Assembly: GCF_014207705.1 (NCBI RefSeq)
Contig: NZ_JACHIU010000001.1
Span: 7,184,501 to 7,248,500 of the forward strand
Direction of reading: 5' to 3'
Length of the DNA: 64,000 nucleotides
DNA from: Sphaerisporangium rubeum
GTDB lineage: Bacteria; Actinomycetota; Actinomycetes; Streptosporangiales; Streptosporangiaceae
Under the pieces are notes generated by a model. That model was not told the origin of the DNA and did no database searches. It saw only the letters and a program-made list of their open reading frames with translations. The position numbers and the translations under genes were made by a program. The stretch's first letter is position 1. The number at the start of each line of letters is the position of its first letter. This document shows, in pieces, positions 1 to 7,406 of this stretch.

Positions 1-36
1 GGAGGGCCGCGAACGCGCGCTGACGTCCTTCACGAG

Positions 37-71
37 GAGAGCCCGTTCCCGCACGCCGGGAGCGGGCTCTC
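37..71. terminator. Rho-independent-type hairpin at left edge
   Basis: Two 15-nt arms (37-51 and 57-71) pair around a 5-nt loop with a single G-U wobble. No T-run follows, as is common in high-GC actinomycetes. It probably ends a gene lying left of the window. Confidence 0.55.
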
Positions 72-187
72 GCGCGTCGCCGGCACACCGTTTTATCCGC
101 CTCGGACACTTCGCTTGAAACACTTCGCGGCATCCGGACACGCATGGAGGAGAGCGGCCGCACGCTCCCCAGCGGAAGGACAGCGGA

Positions 188-739
188 GTGGGACCACCCG
201 ACCCCCGGAAGCGTTTCGAGGCGATGTACACCGCGCACTACGCGGATCTCCTCGGGTACGTCCGGCGGCGCACCGAGTCGGCCGACGACGCCGCGGACGC
301 GCTCGCCGAGACGTTCACGACGGCCTGGCGCCGCCTCTCCGACGTGCCGGAAGGGGAACGCGCACGGCTGTGGCTGTACGGCGTGGCACGGCGCGTGCTC
401 GCCAACCAGCGGCGCGGGGCCTCGCGGCGCACGGCGCTCGCGTCCCGGCTCCGTGAGGAGCTGTCCGCCTGGGAGGAGGACGCGCCGGCCGAGGACACCG
501 GCGCGATCCGGGTGGCGTTCCGGCGGCTCTCCCCCGACGACCGTGAGTTGTTGTCGCTGGTGAGCTGGGAGGGCCTGGACACGGCGCAGATCGCCACCGT
601 GCTCGGCTGCTCGCGGGGCGCGGTACGCGTCCGGCTGCACCGCGCACGCAAGCGCCTGGCCGCCGAACTGCAGGCCGCGCAGCTCGACCTGACCCGGTAC
701 GGCCCGCGGGCCGCCGCGCTCGTGAAGGGGCAACAATGA
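188..739 (+). CDS. ECF-type RNA polymerase sigma factor
   Basis: A 183-residue sigma factor of the extracytoplasmic-function type, which would direct RNA polymerase to a small regulon. Sigma region 2 lies at about residues 8-75 (YVRRRTESADDAADALAETF, then LWLYGVARRVLANQ). Region 4 lies at about 110-165 (LSPDDRELLSLVSWEGLD, then the recognition helix CSRGAVRVRLHRARKRL). The GTG start has GGAAGGA at 174-180 about 7 nt upstream. The stop overlaps the next start by 4 nt (ATGA), so the downstream membrane protein is translationally coupled and may be its regulator. The sequence shows the class clearly but not the ECF subgroup or the signal. Confidence 0.88.
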   Translation: MGPPDPRKRFEAMYTAHYADLLGYVRRRTESADDAADALAETFTTAWRRLSDVPEGERARLWLYGVARRVLANQRRGASRRTALASRLREELSAWEEDAPAEDTGAIRVAFRRLSPDDRELLSLVSWEGLDTAQIATVLGCSRGAVRVRLHRARKRLAAELQAAQLDLTRYGPRAAALVKGQQ

Positions 740-1380
740 GGACAGCCGACATCGACCGTCTGGTCGGCTCCATCGCACGGGGTGCGGGCCCCGGCCTCAC
801 GCCAGGCGCCAGGGAACTGCTCGACGAGATCACCTCGGCGCCTCCCGCGGGGGTGCGCCAAGGTCTGGCGGACCGCCTGGCCCGCCTGCTGCCGCTGACC
901 CGTCAGTGGGTCCTCGCGCCGCTCACCGTGGCGGTCGTCCTGCTGACGTGGGTCATGCCAGGCGGCCTCGGCCCCGGCCCTCAGCCCGCCGACGCGCTGG
1001 AGATCCACAGGAGAGGTGTGTACTTCAGCGTCGTCGTCAAGGACGTCTTCGCCGACCGGCGGACGTACGACCGTGAGCTCGCCGAGCGCGGCGTGCCGGT
1101 CACCATGGTCGTGGTGCCGAGCCGGCCCGGCTCGGTGGGTCAGATCGTCGTCGTGCGCGGCGGCTCGCTGATGTTCACCCGATACACCCCGGCCTCATGG
1201 CACGTCCCCGACAGTCGCGACGTCGCCCCCCTGCCGGCGGCGTTCTGCAGGGACGAGGAGTGTCCGATCGGCATGCTGATCAGGGCCGGCTACCGAGGCA
1301 CAGGCACGCTGTGGCTGGCGCGCGAGGCCCTGCCGGGTGAGATCTACCAGTTCCCCGTCACGCCGAGCTCGACGGGCTGA
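736..1380 (+). CDS. Membrane-anchored protein coupled to the ECF sigma factor
   Basis: A 214-residue protein I cannot assign to a named family. A cytoplasmic stretch of about 50 residues precedes one clear transmembrane segment (about 57-75, QWVLAPLTVAVVLLTWV). An extracytoplasmic domain of about 130 residues follows, with two cysteines in CRDEEC. The topology and the ATGA overlap with the sigma gene fit an anti-sigma-factor-like role. However, no zinc-binding HxxxCxxC motif is present, so it is not a ZAS-type anti-sigma factor. It resembles the actinobacterial membrane partners often annotated only as CU044_5270-like. The function is inferred from context. Confidence 0.7.
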   Translation: MRTADIDRLVGSIARGAGPGLTPGARELLDEITSAPPAGVRQGLADRLARLLPLTRQWVLAPLTVAVVLLTWVMPGGLGPGPQPADALEIHRRGVYFSVVVKDVFADRRTYDRELAERGVPVTMVVVPSRPGSVGQIVVVRGGSLMFTRYTPASWHVPDSRDVAPLPAAFCRDEECPIGMLIRAGYRGTGTLWLAREALPGEIYQFPVTPSSTG

Positions 1381-1392
1381 CCTGTCCTGACG

Positions 1393-1422
1393 CCGGCGCG
1401 CCGCCTGCGGACGGCGCGCCGG
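1393..1422. terminator. Hairpin after the sigma/membrane-protein pair
   Basis: A perfect 11-bp GC-only stem (1393-1403 with 1412-1422) and an 8-nt loop, 12 nt after the stop codon at 1380. A likely intrinsic terminator without a U tract. Confidence 0.6.
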
Positions 1423-1435
1423 AGGGACGCCTTCT

Positions 1436-1458
1436 GTCCCGTCACGCCGTGACGGGAC
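1436..1458. promoter_or_regulatory. Perfect 23-bp palindrome, operator candidate
   Basis: GTCCCGTCACG-C-CGTGACGGGAC: 11-bp arms with perfect dyad symmetry around one base. It directly abuts a possible GTG start at 1459 and lies 27 nt before the ATG at 1486. The length and one-base centre look more like a dimeric regulator site than a terminator loop. Confidence 0.5.
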
Positions 1459-1485
1459 GTGCCAGACAGAACGGATCGACTTCGC

Positions 1486-2925
1486 ATGCTTTCACCATGG
1501 CCGAGACGATTACTCTCAGTGATTGATCGTCACCGCCTGATAGTTGTGCTGCTGGTGCTCGCCGCGGTGCTGCGGGCCGTCACCATGGCGGGGTACAGCC
1601 CGGCGTGGCTGTACTGGTACGACTCGTTCAGCTACCTGGACGTCGCGGCGCGGCCCCGGCCCTCGCTCGGGTTCCACCCGAGCGGCTATCCCCTGTTCCT
1701 GTGGCTGCTGCGGCCGTTGCGTGACGTCACGGTCATCGTCGGGGTGCAGCACCTGATGGGGCTCGGCATCGGCCTGATGATCTACGCGGTGCTGCGCCGC
1801 GACGGGCTGCCGGCCTGGGGTGCGGCGCTCGCCGCCGTCCCGGGGTTGTTCGACGCGTCGTTCCTGCGGCTGGAGCACGCGGTGCTGTCCGACACGCTTT
1901 TCCTCTTCCTGGTCGTCGCGGGGCTCGCTCTGCTCGGGTGGTCACGGCGGCCACCGGTGGGGATGTGCGCCGCAGGCGGAGCGGCGCTGGCACTCGCGGC
2001 GCTCACCCGCACGATCGCGGCGCCTGTGCTGATCGTGGTGCTGCTTCTGCTCGCCGTGCGGCGGTTCGGGGTGCGGCGGCTCGCCGCCGTGGCGGTCGCG
2101 GGGGCGCTGCCACTGGTCGCGTACGCCACGTGGAACGCCGGAGTGAACGGCAGGTTCACCCTGGCCGGCGGGGAAGGCGTGGTGCTGTGGGCCCGCACCA
2201 TGACGTTCGCCGACTGCTCGGTGATCAAGCCGCCGCCGGAGGAGGCGCCGCTCTGTCCGAACGGCGCGTACCAGAGCGCGGCGTCGGAGTACGTGTGGGA
2301 TCCGGCGGCGTCGCTCAACCGCATGCCGGGTGGACGGGACGGCAACAACGACCTCGCGCGGTCGTTCGCGATCCGCGCCATCGTGGCCCAGCCGCTGGAC
2401 TACCTGCGTGCCGTGGCGCGTGACACCGCGCTGACGTTCCCGTGGACGCCGGTCCGGCATCCCGAGCGGGTCACCCCGGCGTTCGGCTTCAGCCGGGGTG
2501 AGTGGCCGCTGCGTGACGACGCGCTGGTGCGCCGCGTGCGGCGGGACTACGGCCCGAGCGTGCAAGCGCTGCGGTCCGCCGAGCCGTACGCCGGGTTCCT
2601 CATGGCCTACCAGTACCCGGCCTACGTGCGGGGGCCGATGATCGCGGTGATCCTGCTGCTCGGGGGGCTCGGCGCGATCGTGCGGCGTTCGGCGCTGCTG
2701 CCGTGGGCCGCCGCGATGGTCCTGCTGGTGGGGCCGGTGGCCGTGCTGGACTTCGACCACCGGTACGTGCTGCCGGCGATCCCGGTGGCCTGCCTGGCGG
2801 CGGCCCTCGGCACGGCGGGGCTTGTGGATACCGTACGGCGGCACCGCACCCGTCGAGCGGAGCCCGCGCCGGCGAGTGCGCAGACCTTCGAATCGCGACC
2901 GTCACGCCTCTCGCGGCGTGCCTGA
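1486..2925 (+). CDS. GT-C-type integral membrane glycosyltransferase-like protein
   Basis: A multi-pass membrane protein (479 residues from ATG 1486) with roughly 10-12 hydrophobic segments. The first large outer loop holds an acidic motif (WYDSFSYLDVAARP, about residues 45-58) of the kind that binds the lipid-phosphate sugar donor in GT-C / ArnT-like / mannosyltransferase enzymes. It is therefore likely to move a sugar from a polyprenyl-phosphate donor onto an exported acceptor. A GTG at 1459 would add nine residues but sits flush against the 23-bp palindrome, so ATG 1486 with GGAT upstream is preferred. The first codons are unusually AT-rich and include a TTA at 1510-1512, a possible bldA-dependent codon. 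Donor and acceptor are unknown. Confidence 0.72.
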   Translation: MLSPWPRRLLSVIDRHRLIVVLLVLAAVLRAVTMAGYSPAWLYWYDSFSYLDVAARPRPSLGFHPSGYPLFLWLLRPLRDVTVIVGVQHLMGLGIGLMIYAVLRRDGLPAWGAALAAVPGLFDASFLRLEHAVLSDTLFLFLVVAGLALLGWSRRPPVGMCAAGGAALALAALTRTIAAPVLIVVLLLLAVRRFGVRRLAAVAVAGALPLVAYATWNAGVNGRFTLAGGEGVVLWARTMTFADCSVIKPPPEEAPLCPNGAYQSAASEYVWDPAASLNRMPGGRDGNNDLARSFAIRAIVAQPLDYLRAVARDTALTFPWTPVRHPERVTPAFGFSRGEWPLRDDALVRRVRRDYGPSVQALRSAEPYAGFLMAYQYPAYVRGPMIAVILLLGGLGAIVRRSALLPWAAAMVLLVGPVAVLDFDHRYVLPAIPVACLAAALGTAGLVDTVRRHRTRRAEPAPASAQTFESRPSRLSRRA

Positions 2926-2941
2926 AGAAAGGGATGCTCCG

Positions 2942-3340
2942 ATGTTCAAGATCCTTGGTTGGGTGGCGCGATCGGTGTTCGTGCTGGTGCGCCGGCCGAT
3001 GTGCGTCACGCTCGTCCTGATCGCGGCGCTGCCGGTGACCGCGTACGTCGCGTGGAAGGCGGGAGGTGGCGGCAGGCCCGGCCCCGGCGTCGGGCCGGTG
3101 GTGGTCACGCACGTCGGGGGGACGCCGATGGGGGTCCGCGTGTTTCCCGGCGGCGACCGGCCCGAGACGGTCGTCCGGGTCTTCGGGGACGGGGGCGAAG
3201 GGGTGTTCTTCACCAAGGACGGACCCGTGGGGGTGTCAGGGAAGGTGTTCTTCATCAAGGAAGGGCCGCAGAGGCGGGCCGGGAAGGTGTTCTTCACCGA
3301 GGACGGGGACGGGCCCGCGCGCGGCGGGCCCTCCCGGTAG
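2942..3340 (+). CDS. Small membrane protein with VFF repeats
   Basis: A 132-residue protein with one N-terminal membrane segment (about residues 18-38, VTLVLIAALPVTAYVAW) and a Gly/Pro-rich exported tail. The tail carries three imperfect copies of a unit ending V-F-F-x-K/E-(D/E)-G-P (GVFFTKDGP, KVFFIKEGP, KVFFTEDGD) spaced about 15 residues apart. ATG 2942 is chosen because AAAGGGA lies 7-12 nt upstream. It starts 16 nt after the GT-C gene and is probably cotranscribed. I do not recognise the family; the repeats suggest a surface or protein-binding tail. Confidence 0.6.
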   Translation: MFKILGWVARSVFVLVRRPMCVTLVLIAALPVTAYVAWKAGGGGRPGPGVGPVVVTHVGGTPMGVRVFPGGDRPETVVRVFGDGGEGVFFTKDGPVGVSGKVFFIKEGPQRRAGKVFFTEDGDGPARGGPSR

Positions 3341-3350
3341 CGGCGGCCGG

Positions 3351-4601
3351 TCAGCCGATCCAGGCGCCGGTCGTGAAGTTGCCGACGTTGATCGCCATGA
3401 CGGGGATCATGATCCCGAGGCTCAGGTACCAGACCCAGCGTCTGCGGGTGGCCATAGCGCCGAGGGCGATCCACAGGGGGAACCAGGTCAGCGAGGCCCG
3501 GCCGATGGACAGGTAGAAGCTCGACAGGGTGAGGAAGGACAGCACCTGCGGGGTCAGGTAGGCCAGTTCCGGCCAGCGGCGGCGGAACGCCAGAACGATC
3601 GCCAGGATCAGCAGCACCGCCGCCGCGATCATCTCCTCGTAGTAGGAGACGGTGAGCGTCGGGATGTCGTCGGACATGTTCCAGGTGTTGAGGAAGGCCT
3701 CCCAGGGCCAGACGGCGTGCCGGCCCCAGTGCTGGTCCTGGACGGTGTTGTAGGCCAGCCAGTCCCCGGTGCGGCTCCACTGGTAGATCGTGTAGATCAC
3801 GATCGGCACGCCTGGCAGCAGCAGCCACGGCGCGCGGCGCACGCCGCCGCGCGCACGCAGGCCGTTCCCGGCGATCAGGAACATGACGAGGATGCCGAAC
3901 GCGAGGAACAGGCCAGAGATGCGGACGGTCGTCGCCAGGGTGGCGCACACCGCGGCGTCCTCCCAGCGGCCCCGCCTGGCGAACAGCCACGCGGGGATGG
4001 CGAGCGCGAGAAAGAGCGACTCGGAGTAGCCGGTGTGGAGGAACGCGGCGAAGGGGCTGAGGAACAGGGCCGCGACGGCGTACCTGCCGCTGCCGGGGAA
4101 GTACGACTCGGCCAGCCGGGACATCGCGACGGCCACCACGGCGCTCGCCACCAGCGAGATCAGGACGGTGATCAGCCGGCCGTCGTCGATGATCGGCTTC
4201 AGTGCTCTGATCAGGATCGACATGCCGGGGAAGAAGGCCGGCAGCTTGCTGGCGTCCTGCATGCCGGGTGGGCCGTCGTAGCCGTACTCGGCGATGGCGA
4301 TGAAGTTCTCGGCGTCCCAGCGGGTGAGCCGGGTGAGGAACGGGTCGGTGGTGCGGCCGGGGCCGGCCAGGTACATGTAGATCAAAAAGCCGATGTGCGA
4401 TGCGAGCCAGATGAGCAGCGCCAGCCGGTCGCCGGCGTCGGTCATCCATCTCGGCGGCCACCACCGCTTGGGGGTCTCCTCGACACCCGGCTGGACGTCC
4501 GCCTCCGTGACGGGAGCGGCGTCCGCGGTTTCTGACAGGTCCGTTTTCGTCCCACCGTCGGTCACCGGCAAATACTCATATGTCCTACGAAAGTCTGGCA
4601 A
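3351..4601 (-). CDS. PIG-V-family mannosyltransferase-like membrane protein
   Basis: A 416-residue multi-pass membrane protein of the PIG-V/GT-C type. After a cytoplasmic N-terminus of about 55 residues comes a first membrane segment, and then the family signature: RWDAENFIAIAEYGY (about residues 93-107) followed by LPAFFPGMSILIRAL. In PIG-V proteins these residues lie on the outer face near the donor site. About nine further hydrophobic segments follow. The start is uncertain: TTG at 4601 gives the longest frame, and an internal GTG about 12 codons later is also possible. It converges on the small VFF-repeat gene with a 10-nt gap. With the neighbouring GT-C gene it suggests cell-envelope glycan or lipoglycan assembly; the acceptor is unknown. 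Confidence 0.75.
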   Translation of the reverse strand: MPDFRRTYEYLPVTDGGTKTDLSETADAAPVTEADVQPGVEETPKRWWPPRWMTDAGDRLALLIWLASHIGFLIYMYLAGPGRTTDPFLTRLTRWDAENFIAIAEYGYDGPPGMQDASKLPAFFPGMSILIRALKPIIDDGRLITVLISLVASAVVAVAMSRLAESYFPGSGRYAVAALFLSPFAAFLHTGYSESLFLALAIPAWLFARRGRWEDAAVCATLATTVRISGLFLAFGILVMFLIAGNGLRARGGVRRAPWLLLPGVPIVIYTIYQWSRTGDWLAYNTVQDQHWGRHAVWPWEAFLNTWNMSDDIPTLTVSYYEEMIAAAVLLILAIVLAFRRRWPELAYLTPQVLSFLTLSSFYLSIGRASLTWFPLWIALGAMATRRRWVWYLSLGIMIPVMAINVGNFTTGAWIG

Positions 4602-4681
4602 GCCGCCGCGAAAGTTTCATTCGCTGAGCCCGCCGGGCCGGACGCGGAGGTGAGCTTCCCGTACACCGGACCATCAGGGGT

Positions 4682-4721
4682 TACTAGCCAGTAGGAAAGC
4701 GGGTAAGGTTACTGGCCAGTA
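4682..4721. promoter_or_regulatory. Tandem palindromic operators before the acyl-CoA dehydrogenase
   Basis: TACTAGCCAGTA (4682-4693) and the perfect palindrome TACTGGCCAGTA (4710-4721) occur in the same orientation 28 bp apart, each inside a longer TTACT-GCCAGTAGG repeat. They end 26 nt before the GTG start at 4748. The shape fits a TetR-family fatty-acid regulator. No regulator gene is adjacent. Confidence 0.6.
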
Positions 4722-4747
4722 GGCTGCGATGGCTGGAGGAGACGAGC

Positions 4748-6571
4748 GTGGGCCACTACAAGAGCAATGTCCGTGACCTGGAGTTCAACCTCTTCGAGTT
4801 GCTCGGACGCCAGGAGATCCTCGGCACGGGCCGCTTCGCCGACGTCGACGAGGAGACGGTCGGGACCATCCTCGACGAGGTGAACCGGCTCGCCACCGGA
4901 GTGCTCGCCGACTCGTTCGAGGAAGGCGACCGCACGCCGCCGGTCTTCGACCCCGTGAACCACACGGTGACGCTGCCGCCGGGGTTCCACAGGTCGTTCG
5001 AGACCCTGCGCGACGCCGGGTGGGCCGCCATCGACGTGCCGCAGGAACTCGGCGGGCCCGGCCTGCCGCGCAGCGTGTCCTGGGCCGCCGCCGAGATGAT
5101 GATCGGGGCCAACCCCGCGCTGTGGCTGTACGCCGGCGGCCCCGCCTTCGCGCACGTGCTGCATCGGGTCGGCACCCCCGACCAGAAGCGCTTCGCCGAG
5201 TTGGCCATCGAGCGCGGCTGGACCGCCACCATGGTGCTCACCGAGCCCGACGCGGGCTCCGACGTCGGCGCGGGCCGCACGCGCGCCGTACAGCAGCCGG
5301 ACGGCACGTGGCACATCGAGGGGGTCAAGCGCTTCATCACCAGCGCCGAGCACGACCTGTCGGACAACATCTTCCACCTGGTCCTGGCCCGGCCGGAAGG
5401 CGCGGGACCCGGCACCAAGGGCCTGTCGATGTTCCTCGTGCCGAAGTACCACGTGGACCTCGCGACCGGTGAGCTCGGCGAGCGCAACGGCGCGTACGTG
5501 ACCAACGTCGAGCACAAGATGGGCCTCAAGGGCTCCACCACCTGCGAGCTGACCTTCGGCGAGAAGCACCCGGCGATCGGCACGCTGGTCGGGGACGCGC
5601 ACGACGGCATCCGGCAGATGTTCATGGTCATCGAGCACGCGCGCATGATGGTCGGCACCAAGGCCATCGCCACCCTGTCCACCGGCTACCTCAACGCACT
5701 GGAGTACGCCAAGCAGCGCGTGCAGGGGGCCGACCTCGCGCAGATGGCCGACAAGACCGCGCCGCGCGTCCCCATCACCCGCCACCCCGACGTGCGGCGT
5801 GAGCTGATGCTGCAGAAGGCGTACGCCGAGGGCATGCGGGCCCTGGTGCTGTACACCGCGACCTTCCAGGACGCCGTGCAGATCGCCGAGGCCGCCGGCA
5901 CCGAGGACACGGCGGCCGAGGCCATGAACGACCTGCTGCTGCCGGTCGTCAAGGGTGTCGGGTCCGAGCGGTCGTACGAGATGCTCGCTCGGTCGCTGCA
6001 GACGCTCGGCGGCTCGGGGTACCTGCAGGACTACCCGATCGAGCAGTACATCAGGGACGCCAAGATCGACTCGCTGTACGAAGGCACCACGGCGATCCAG
6101 GGCCAGGACCTGTTCTTCCGCAAGATCCTGCGCAACCAGGGGGTCGCGCTCGGCACACTGCTCGGCGAGATCACGGCGTTCGCCGGCTCCGAGGCCGGCA
6201 ACGGCAGGCTCAAGCAGGAGCGGGCCCTGCTGCAGGAGGCCGCCGACGACGTCAAGGCGATGGCCGACACCATGGCGGGCTGGGCCATCTCGGCGATGGA
6301 GAGCCCCGCGGAGATCTACAAGGTGGGCCTGAACACCACGAGGTTCCTGCTGGCCCTCGGCGACCTGGTCATCGGCTGGCTCCTGCTGCGGCAGGCCGAG
6401 GTGGCGCTGAAGGCCCTCGCGGGCCCGGCGAAGGACACCGCGTTCTACACCGGCAAGGTGGCCGCGGCGACGTTCTTCGCGCAGACCGTGCTGCCGCGCC
6501 TCGCCGCCGAGCGCCGCGTCGCGGCCGCCACCGACCAGAGCCTGATGGATTTGCCGGAGGACGCCTTCTAG
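4748..6571 (+). CDS. fadE5: FadE5-type acyl-CoA dehydrogenase
   Basis: A 607-residue flavoprotein of the long acyl-CoA dehydrogenase subfamily, which catalyses the FAD-dependent first step of fatty-acid beta-oxidation. The N-terminus ([20 protein letters not shown]) closely matches my memory of mycobacterial FadE5 (about 611 residues). FAD and substrate motifs are [15 protein letters not shown] (about 158-172) and RFITSAEH. The presumed catalytic Glu is in [14 protein letters not shown] (about 440-453). A C-terminal helical extension of about 130 residues is typical of this subfamily. GTG 4748 follows GGAGGAG at 4735-4741. Two operator-like palindromes lie just upstream and a strong hairpin follows, so it is probably monocistronic and controlled by a fatty-acid-responsive repressor. 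Confidence 0.9.
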   Translation: MGHYKSNVRDLEFNLFELLGRQEILGTGRFADVDEETVGTILDEVNRLATGVLADSFEEGDRTPPVFDPVNHTVTLPPGFHRSFETLRDAGWAAIDVPQELGGPGLPRSVSWAAAEMMIGANPALWLYAGGPAFAHVLHRVGTPDQKRFAELAIERGWTATMVLTEPDAGSDVGAGRTRAVQQPDGTWHIEGVKRFITSAEHDLSDNIFHLVLARPEGAGPGTKGLSMFLVPKYHVDLATGELGERNGAYVTNVEHKMGLKGSTTCELTFGEKHPAIGTLVGDAHDGIRQMFMVIEHARMMVGTKAIATLSTGYLNALEYAKQRVQGADLAQMADKTAPRVPITRHPDVRRELMLQKAYAEGMRALVLYTATFQDAVQIAEAAGTEDTAAEAMNDLLLPVVKGVGSERSYEMLARSLQTLGGSGYLQDYPIEQYIRDAKIDSLYEGTTAIQGQDLFFRKILRNQGVALGTLLGEITAFAGSEAGNGRLKQERALLQEAADDVKAMADTMAGWAISAMESPAEIYKVGLNTTRFLLALGDLVIGWLLLRQAEVALKALAGPAKDTAFYTGKVAAATFFAQTVLPRLAAERRVAAATDQSLMDLPEDAF

Positions 6572-6590
6572 GCCGTCCCCCGGCGGCGAC

Positions 6591-6626
6591 CGATCCGGCG
6601 CGGCGGCTGCACGCCGCGCCGGATCG
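6591..6626. terminator. Strong hairpin after the acyl-CoA dehydrogenase
   Basis: A perfect 15-bp stem (6591-6605 with 6612-6626) and a 6-nt loop, starting 20 nt after the stop codon. Confidence 0.75.
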
Positions 6627-6761
6627 CCGTGTGCGCCGGGGAATGCGGGTAATGCGGGGAATGTCGGGGATGCCGGGAATTCGGTGCTGGGAGCCGAAGC
6701 GGCGGCGTATTACGCTGCCTCTAGGCGCTCTTTACCGAACCGTCGAGTCCCGGAGGACTAC

Positions 6762-6986
6762 ATGGGCATCGGGGTCAGCATGTTCTTCCTGACCATCGGG
6801 GCGATCCTGACATTCGCCATAGAGCCAGACGTGCTCGGCAGCGCGGTGAAGATCAATGTCATCGGCATCATCTTCATGGTCGTCGGCGGTGTCGGCCTGC
6901 TGCTGAGCATCGTGTTCATGAACCGCCGCGGCCGGACGTCCGAGGACTCCCTGCTGGACCACGAACGCAATCCTCCGACGATCTAG
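6762..6986 (+). CDS. DUF6458-type small membrane protein
   Basis: A 74-residue protein with two transmembrane helices (about residues 3-20 and 31-52) and a short charged tail. It matches the actinobacterial DUF6458 pattern MGIGVSxFxxxxGAIL...GxxLMVVGxxG. ATG 6762 is chosen because GGAGG lies just upstream and the family begins at MGIG. The function is unknown; it stands alone between two terminator-bounded units. Confidence 0.75.
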   Translation: MGIGVSMFFLTIGAILTFAIEPDVLGSAVKINVIGIIFMVVGGVGLLLSIVFMNRRGRTSEDSLLDHERNPPTI

Positions 6987-7010
6987 GCGCCGTCCCGGCC
7001 GGCCGGCGGT

Positions 7011-7322
7011 CTACCGCTCCCCGAGCGCCTGGAGCTCGTACTGCACCGCCGCACGGCTCGCCATGATCGGCCTGATCGCGCGCTCGATCACGTCGCGGTG
7101 CACCGGGTGGTCCCGGTAGGCGATGTAGTCGTCGGCGGAGTCGAAGTCCGCGACGACCACGAACTCGTGGTTACCCGGGTTGATCCCCGCGTCCGCACCG
7201 ATCTCGTAGCTGCGGATCTCCGGGATCGCCCCCGGCAGCTTGCTCAGCTCGGTCACGAGCTCGGTCTTCTGCTCCTCGGTGGTCCCCGCGATCCACGTGA
7301 ACATCACGACATGCCGAAACAC
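7011..7322 (-). CDS. Dabb-domain (stress-responsive A/B barrel) protein
   Basis: A 103-residue dimeric alpha/beta-barrel protein of the Dabb family. It shows the N-terminal strand FRHVVMFTW, a helix EEQKTELVTELSKL, and the C-terminal pattern VVVADFDSADDYIAYRDHPVHRDV. Family members range from plant stress proteins to small cyclases and hydrolases, so no reaction can be given. It lies downstream of the 2-oxoacid dehydrogenase operon on the same strand, but a hairpin at 7366-7394 separates them, so it is probably a separate unit or gets only read-through. Confidence 0.8.
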   Translation of the reverse strand: MFRHVVMFTWIAGTTEEQKTELVTELSKLPGAIPEIRSYEIGADAGINPGNHEFVVVADFDSADDYIAYRDHPVHRDVIERAIRPIMASRAAVQYELQALGER

Positions 7323-7365
7323 GATGTCTCCTTAGAACGGCTGCCGACAGCGTACGGGCACACGT

Positions 7366-7394
7366 GAGGGCCGGGACGGCGTCCCCCGGCCCTC
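7366..7394. terminator. Hairpin after the bkd operon
   Basis: Ten-bp stem GAGGGCCGGG/CCCGGCCCTC with a 9-nt loop, 12 nt beyond the E2 stop on the minus strand. Confidence 0.55.
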
Positions 7395-7406
7395 GTGGGC
7401 CCGGGG

